From Epiperipatus broadwayi (taxonomy: Eukaryota; Onychophora; Udeonychophora; Euonychophora; Peripatidae), in contig JAQFVV010000043.1 of the NCBI GenBank assembly GCA_028023455.1, forward strand, positions 848,001-912,000: a DNA stretch of 64,000 nucleotides. Reading direction: 5' to 3'. The notes beneath the pieces were generated by a model. It ran no database searches and had not been told where the DNA came from. It saw only the letters and a program-made list of their open reading frames with translations. The translations under genes were made by a program, and so were the position numbers. The first letter of the stretch is position 1, and each line of letters opens with the position of its first letter. This document shows positions 59,571 to 64,000 of this stretch, one piece after another.

Positions 59571-61284
59571 TTTTTCACATTTCTAATAGATAATTGGTTT
59601 TTTATTTCCGATAACTGATCTATATCCCACCAACCTATTTATCCAAATTATTAATTATAAACAAGAATTTACACATTCTGACTTATGGAATAAAATGACT
59701 AGAAAACTATTAAAACACTTATACTATCCTGCAATGCCTCTAGAGCTTTTCCTTGGTGATATTGATAGAGAATTCTTTATTTAATGTTTTACTTTTAACT
59801 ATACAAATGTGTATCTTTAACGTGAAGCTTTTATTATATTTCACTTCAAAAATGTTTAAATTATTTTATTATGGATTTGAGCTTAGTATTTAAATTTAAA
59901 GATATTACTAAAACAATATTTTATAATTTTAAAAATAATAATTTTTCCAGCACATAGAATATTGCAATCATTAATAAAAATTAATACTTTTTTAATAAAA
60001 AGTAATATTCTTTATATTATTTGTTTTATGCATTTCTTTTTAAAAAAAGTTTTCATATGATATATAATTATTTTCAATAATTATCAATCCATTGCATGAT
60101 GGTCTCCACAAGTTTAATCCACTTTCTCCAAAGATTGTGTATAACACTCTAACTAACATCCTTACTTCATCAATCCACCTCACATATGATCTCTTTCTAG
60201 GTCTTTTAAATTTATCAAGATATCATTTAAGACTTCAACTGTAGTCTCTTATTATATTTTCTAACAATGTACCCAGTGCAACTCCATTTCAGTCTTTTGA
60301 GTCTTTCAATGATGTTAGTGGCACCTGTTTGTTCTCTCATCCATATATTTCATTTTTCTATCTCATCTTCTTACTCTTATCATACATCTTCCTGTACTTT
60401 AATGAGTGGTATTAAGTCTTTACATTGTTTCTCAGTAAGAACTGTTAAAATGCATTTATTTAAAAATCTTTCTTTTCAAACATAGTCATATTTCCTTTTA
60501 ATATTAAATTATTTCTACTAAAAGCACTCCAACCAAGTTTCATTCTATGATTAATTTCATCAATTATGTTTCCATCTTTACTAATAATCTGACTAAGACA
60601 TTCGGAGTTGTTAACTTTTTCTAAATAGAATAATTTTAGTATCTTTAATCCAACTTTCTTATTTTCATCTGACAACTCTTGGAAAATTTTCCGTAACTTG
60701 GAAACATTATTTGTAAACATCTGTAAAATCTTGATAATTTAAATAATCTCTATTCACTTTTACTCTCTTAGATTCCTGTTTTAATTCACAAAATACTTAT
60801 AAAACAGAGGTAAGAAATTTTGGAGATATGAAAACATCCTGTTGTTCATCCTTCTCAATGTTAATCTTCTGAGGCTACAGCCTTAATGAATATTACTTAG
60901 TATGATTGTGTAATCTAATCATCTCTGCAGCATTTTGATAAATATTCTTCAGAATCTCACAGTATTTTGGGTCTATATCTTGATGATCCAATGCTTTAAT
61001 CAGTGAAGAAATACTTGTAGAACCAAATGCCTTTTTATAATCTACAAATCCAAGGCATAATGGCAAGTCATATTTATGGGATTTTCTATAATTTCTCTCA
61101 ATGCTTAGATATGATCTATTGTACCAAAACCATTTTAAATCCAGCTTGTTCTTTTGGTTAGTTAGGATCCAAAGTTCACTAAAAATGAGTTGTAATTATC
61201 TTGCTAAAGATTTTGTGTAAAATTAATAACTCTGCAATTCGGAAATATCTTCACTAGCATCTTTCTTAAATATCGATATTATTA

Positions 61285-61560
61285 CTGTATTCTTCCATTT
61301 ATCTGTTTCATCTGCATTCTTCCATTTATATGTTTCATCTTCATTCTTCCATTTATCTGTTTCATCTGCATTCTTCCATTTATCTGTTTCATCTGCATTC
61401 TTCCATTTATCTGTTTCATCTGCATTCTTCCATTTATCTGTTTCATTTGCATTCTTCCATTTATCTGTTTCATCTGCATTCTTCCATTTATCTGTTTCAT
61501 CTGCATTCTTCCATTTATCTGTTTCATCTGCATTCTTTCATTTATCTGTTTCATATTTAT
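61285..61560. repeat. 27-base minisatellite within RTE copy 3
   Basis: About ten units of a 27-base repeat containing TCATCTGCATTCTTCCATTT. On the minus strand in the reverse-transcriptase frame the unit encodes a nine-residue ADETDKWKN, matching the element's own DVSEDWKN segment, so it arose by expansion of RTE coding sequence. Because 27 is divisible by three both strands stay open. Confidence 0.85.
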
Positions 61561-62914
61561 CATTAAAACATTTAGGATATAACTTTGCAAACAATTTTTC
61601 TATTTCTTCATCTGCTCCTTTTAAGATATCAGCAATAATGCCATCATTTCATGGAGCTTTTTCCTTCTTCATAAATTTAATTACTGACTCACCTCTTCAT
61701 TTAAAATGCATGGGATTTCAGAAGATGTATAACTATAGAAGATACTTTGGTTTTTTGCTTGTTATTAATAAATAACTCTTTCAAACATTTCATAATGCAT
61801 CTCAATGTCTGGTAATAGTTTCATCTTTAGTTCTTATTGCAGAAACAATTTTTGTTCCAATACCAAGATGTTTTACACTTTTGAGACTTTTAATCTCTTC
61901 TATAGTTGTCCTTGACAATTCACAATTATACTTTGTTTCATTATTAATTATTTTTCATACCATTGTATAAAACTTTAACCATTCCATTCTTATTATCAGA
62001 TCCTTTTTAAAATATTTTTTATTTTCTTCACACATTATCTTTTCTCGATATTTTTTTGATAGAATATTGTTGCCTTTTTGTACCACTCTTTTACAATTCT
62101 GAACAGCATATCCATAATCTTTTGATTTCAGTTAAATTTGAACCATCTTCAAAATCTGTTAATATTTTAAAATAATTTGCCAGTTCTAATTTAAATTAGT
62201 TGCCTTTATTATGAAGATTAGGATTATCAACTGTTGATTATATCTTTCTGAATAGTTTTCATCTTTATAGTTTTGGGTTAATATATATATTCTACATCTC
62301 ACTAATCTATTAAAAACATTATACTTTTGAAGTAAATATTTTCTTTTGATCAAAATATAATCCAATTCTGCTACATCTTCATTTTGATGCTCCCATTTCC
62401 AATTAGCATTTTTTTAAAAGAAGAAATCTATAACAAAAAGCTTTTGTCCTGCAAACTCCATAATTCTGTACCCTTTTTCATTTCTATAAATATGAATGAA
62501 TTTATCCATAGCACTTTTATATTTCAAAAAGTTATCAATTCTAGCATTAAAGACTCCCATGACAATTTTTAAATATTGGTTTGTCCGATCAAGAACATTT
62601 CCTACATCCATATAAAAATCCTCTAACTACATTTGGTATCTTCTACTAATGTGAATAACTAATTTTGCCATGGTATTTGATATATTTTCAATCCCCATAA
62701 AGTTGTCCTTCCACTTTTTATTAATAATGAATCCCAACTCCATCTGTGTTTCCAATGTGTGTCTCTTTGTAGCAAAAACGTATCCACTTTTTAAATAAAT
62801 TTTTTCTTCACCTTTTCTTCTATCTTCACAATGTCTGACAATATCACCTTTAATATTAGATCATTCTTCTTCCATTTTGTGCAATCTTTCTTCACTTAAT
62901 GATGAAGTGCAGTT

Positions 62915-63116
62915 CATCATCAACAAACATTCAACCCACTACAGGATGAAGGTCTCTCCAAGTTCAATCCATCTTCTCCGATCCTTAACTTCTCTTCTCC
63001 ACATCACCCCTGCACACCTTCTTATTTCATCCATTCTTCTCATATGTGGTCTTTTTTGGGTCTTTTACAATCTCTTGCAATCCCGTTTAATTCAATTGTC
63101 CATCTGTTATCATCTC
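62915..63116 (-). mobile_element. Nested RTE 3' fragment with target-site duplication
   Basis: A 5'-truncated RTE 3' end of about 200 bases (starting CATCATCAACAAACATTC) lies inside the leader-proximal part of RTE copy 3. TGAAGTGCAGTT flanks it at 62903-62914 and 63117-63128, where the intact copy has a single equivalent (CTGCAGTT near 54228). This is a typical target-primed insertion of the same family into itself. Confidence 0.85.
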
Positions 63117-63620
63117 TGAAGTGCAGTTATAAATACCTAAATAAAACATTTTCACACCTAGGTTTACTATCAGGGAATTCTTACCACCCTCCATCTTTGT
63201 CCATCAATCATTGTTTTAAATTAGTAAGTCATAATTTAGATTTGACCGTCATGATTACATATATTTTAAAAGAAGCCCATTTATATCAATATTCATACTG
63301 CCTTCAAGAAAAATCAACTGGCATTCCAGTTAAGAATTATCAGCAACTGATAAAAATCCCATACTGCTCTTTGATCGTAAATCCGAAAGTATAAAGCCAA
63401 TAAACTCACCATGCTGGTTGATGCATGATGGAGTAAAGCCTACCTGTGTTCATTTATTATATGAATAATCACATAATAATAACAATTGCAATGGCAAGAA
63501 TGTATGGAGTAGACATTGAGAATTTACGCTGCTGGTTTCTTTTAAGACTTCAAAGAGGAATTTAAGTTTTCTTTCAATTAACATCCAACTCCTTTCTATA
63601 GCCTATTCGATACAAATCAA

Positions 63621-64000
63621 TTCATACATTTATATTGTATTTAAAATATTGAAAACATATTTTGAAAACTTTAACACATCTGCAAGATAATTTTATATTC
63701 TGAAAGTAATAATAGAAAGCATACAACTTAAAAATAATAAAAAAATATGGCTTATCATCATCATCATTAGCAATCATTCTAATTTCACAATATAAAGAAG
63801 ACAAAAGAGAAAAATAATTTTGCAATAACCATCCAAATTAATACACAAAACTCAAATGCATCAATTTATATCATATGGTGATTTTTCAAATGGTTCAGGA
63901 CACTGCTATCATAATATCTCTTTCAATGAAGTTTTCTTTTTGAAAGACTTTGATGAATTATAACTCTCCATTCTATTCAATTCTCAGCATATCCCCCAAT
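63621..64000. other. AT-rich intron, nothing recognised
   Basis: Holds a short ATC run (63752-63768). No exon or element end is supported. Confidence 0.5.

Larger units (their letters stand above)
60070..63620 (-). pseudogene. RTE-type LINE, copy 3 (decayed)
   Basis: A full-length but heavily broken minus-strand copy. The leader is about 63250-63610 and the start near 63252. Endonuclease remnants lie near 62420-62760 (IVMGVFNARI at about 62570), reverse-transcriptase remnants near 60960-61700, and the end near 60085. A minisatellite (61285-61560), a nested RTE fragment (62915-63116) and a 60-base intrusion of family C-like sequence (near 60870-60905) interrupt it. Confidence 0.85.

Noticed and set aside
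61282-61590. Repetitive open frames on both strands
   Set aside because: They arise from the 27-base minisatellite inside a decayed LINE, not from a repeat protein gene.

Overview
This window is AT-rich metazoan nuclear DNA (roughly 70-75% A+T by eye). It has a 500-base assembly gap, spliceosomal exons, non-LTR, Penelope-like and LTR retroelements, and many foldback repeats. There are no operons or prokaryotic signals. The species cannot be fixed from the sequence. The RTE-type retrotransposon and the high A+T would suit an arthropod, but other invertebrates are possible.

The only host gene I can support runs right to left (minus strand) through almost the whole window. It is an orthologue of HYDIN, the giant axonemal central-pair protein. 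Five exons are proposed: 58536-58408, 57239-57056, 32112-31971, 15683-15633 and 9987-9891. They join with matching phases (0/0, 1/1, 2/2, 2/2). The first three encode the HYDIN adenylate-kinase-like P-loop region and the charged coiled coil after it. The last two continue as a charged segment and a serine-rich linker. About 25 kb and 16 kb of intron separate the middle exons, and the remaining sequence is almost entirely intron filled with mobile elements.

Mobile elements from left to right: a tandem pair of ribozyme-bearing repeats (1-807); an unidentified 2.3-kb element (808-3100) with an inverted copy at 41970-44300; a palindromic Penelope fragment with a GIY-YIG domain (3121-3900); a decayed RTE LINE (5300-8545); several foldback elements; a GATA/GACA microsatellite (15022-15576); a non-autonomous LTR retrotransposon with 1.5-kb LTRs (16757-21666); a tandem array of ribozyme-bearing repeats (26600-28352); a retroposed tRNA-Gly copy (29495-29566); an RTE fragment interrupted by a foldback insertion (32230-33150); an LTR with a tRNA-Lys primer-binding site (46689-47060); a near-perfect palindrome (47296-47560); a second palindromic Penelope fragment (47630-48590); an almost complete RTE LINE with one nonsense codon and a lost catalytic motif (51425-54720); tRNA-Lys-derived short repeats (57838-58120); a Ty3/gypsy RNase H relic (59236-59570); and a third RTE copy containing a coding minisatellite and a nested insertion (60070-63620).

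The most interesting signal is that several unrelated-looking foldback families carry hammerhead-ribozyme-like cores. These have the form CUGANGA, stem II, GAAA, a tiny stem III and a two-part stem I. For one family, three insertions show 12-13 base target-site duplications, two of them supported by a related pre-insertion sequence elsewhere in the window. This fits small ribozyme-bearing retroelements (retrozyme or Penelope-derived), possibly mobilised by the GIY-YIG Penelope elements seen here.
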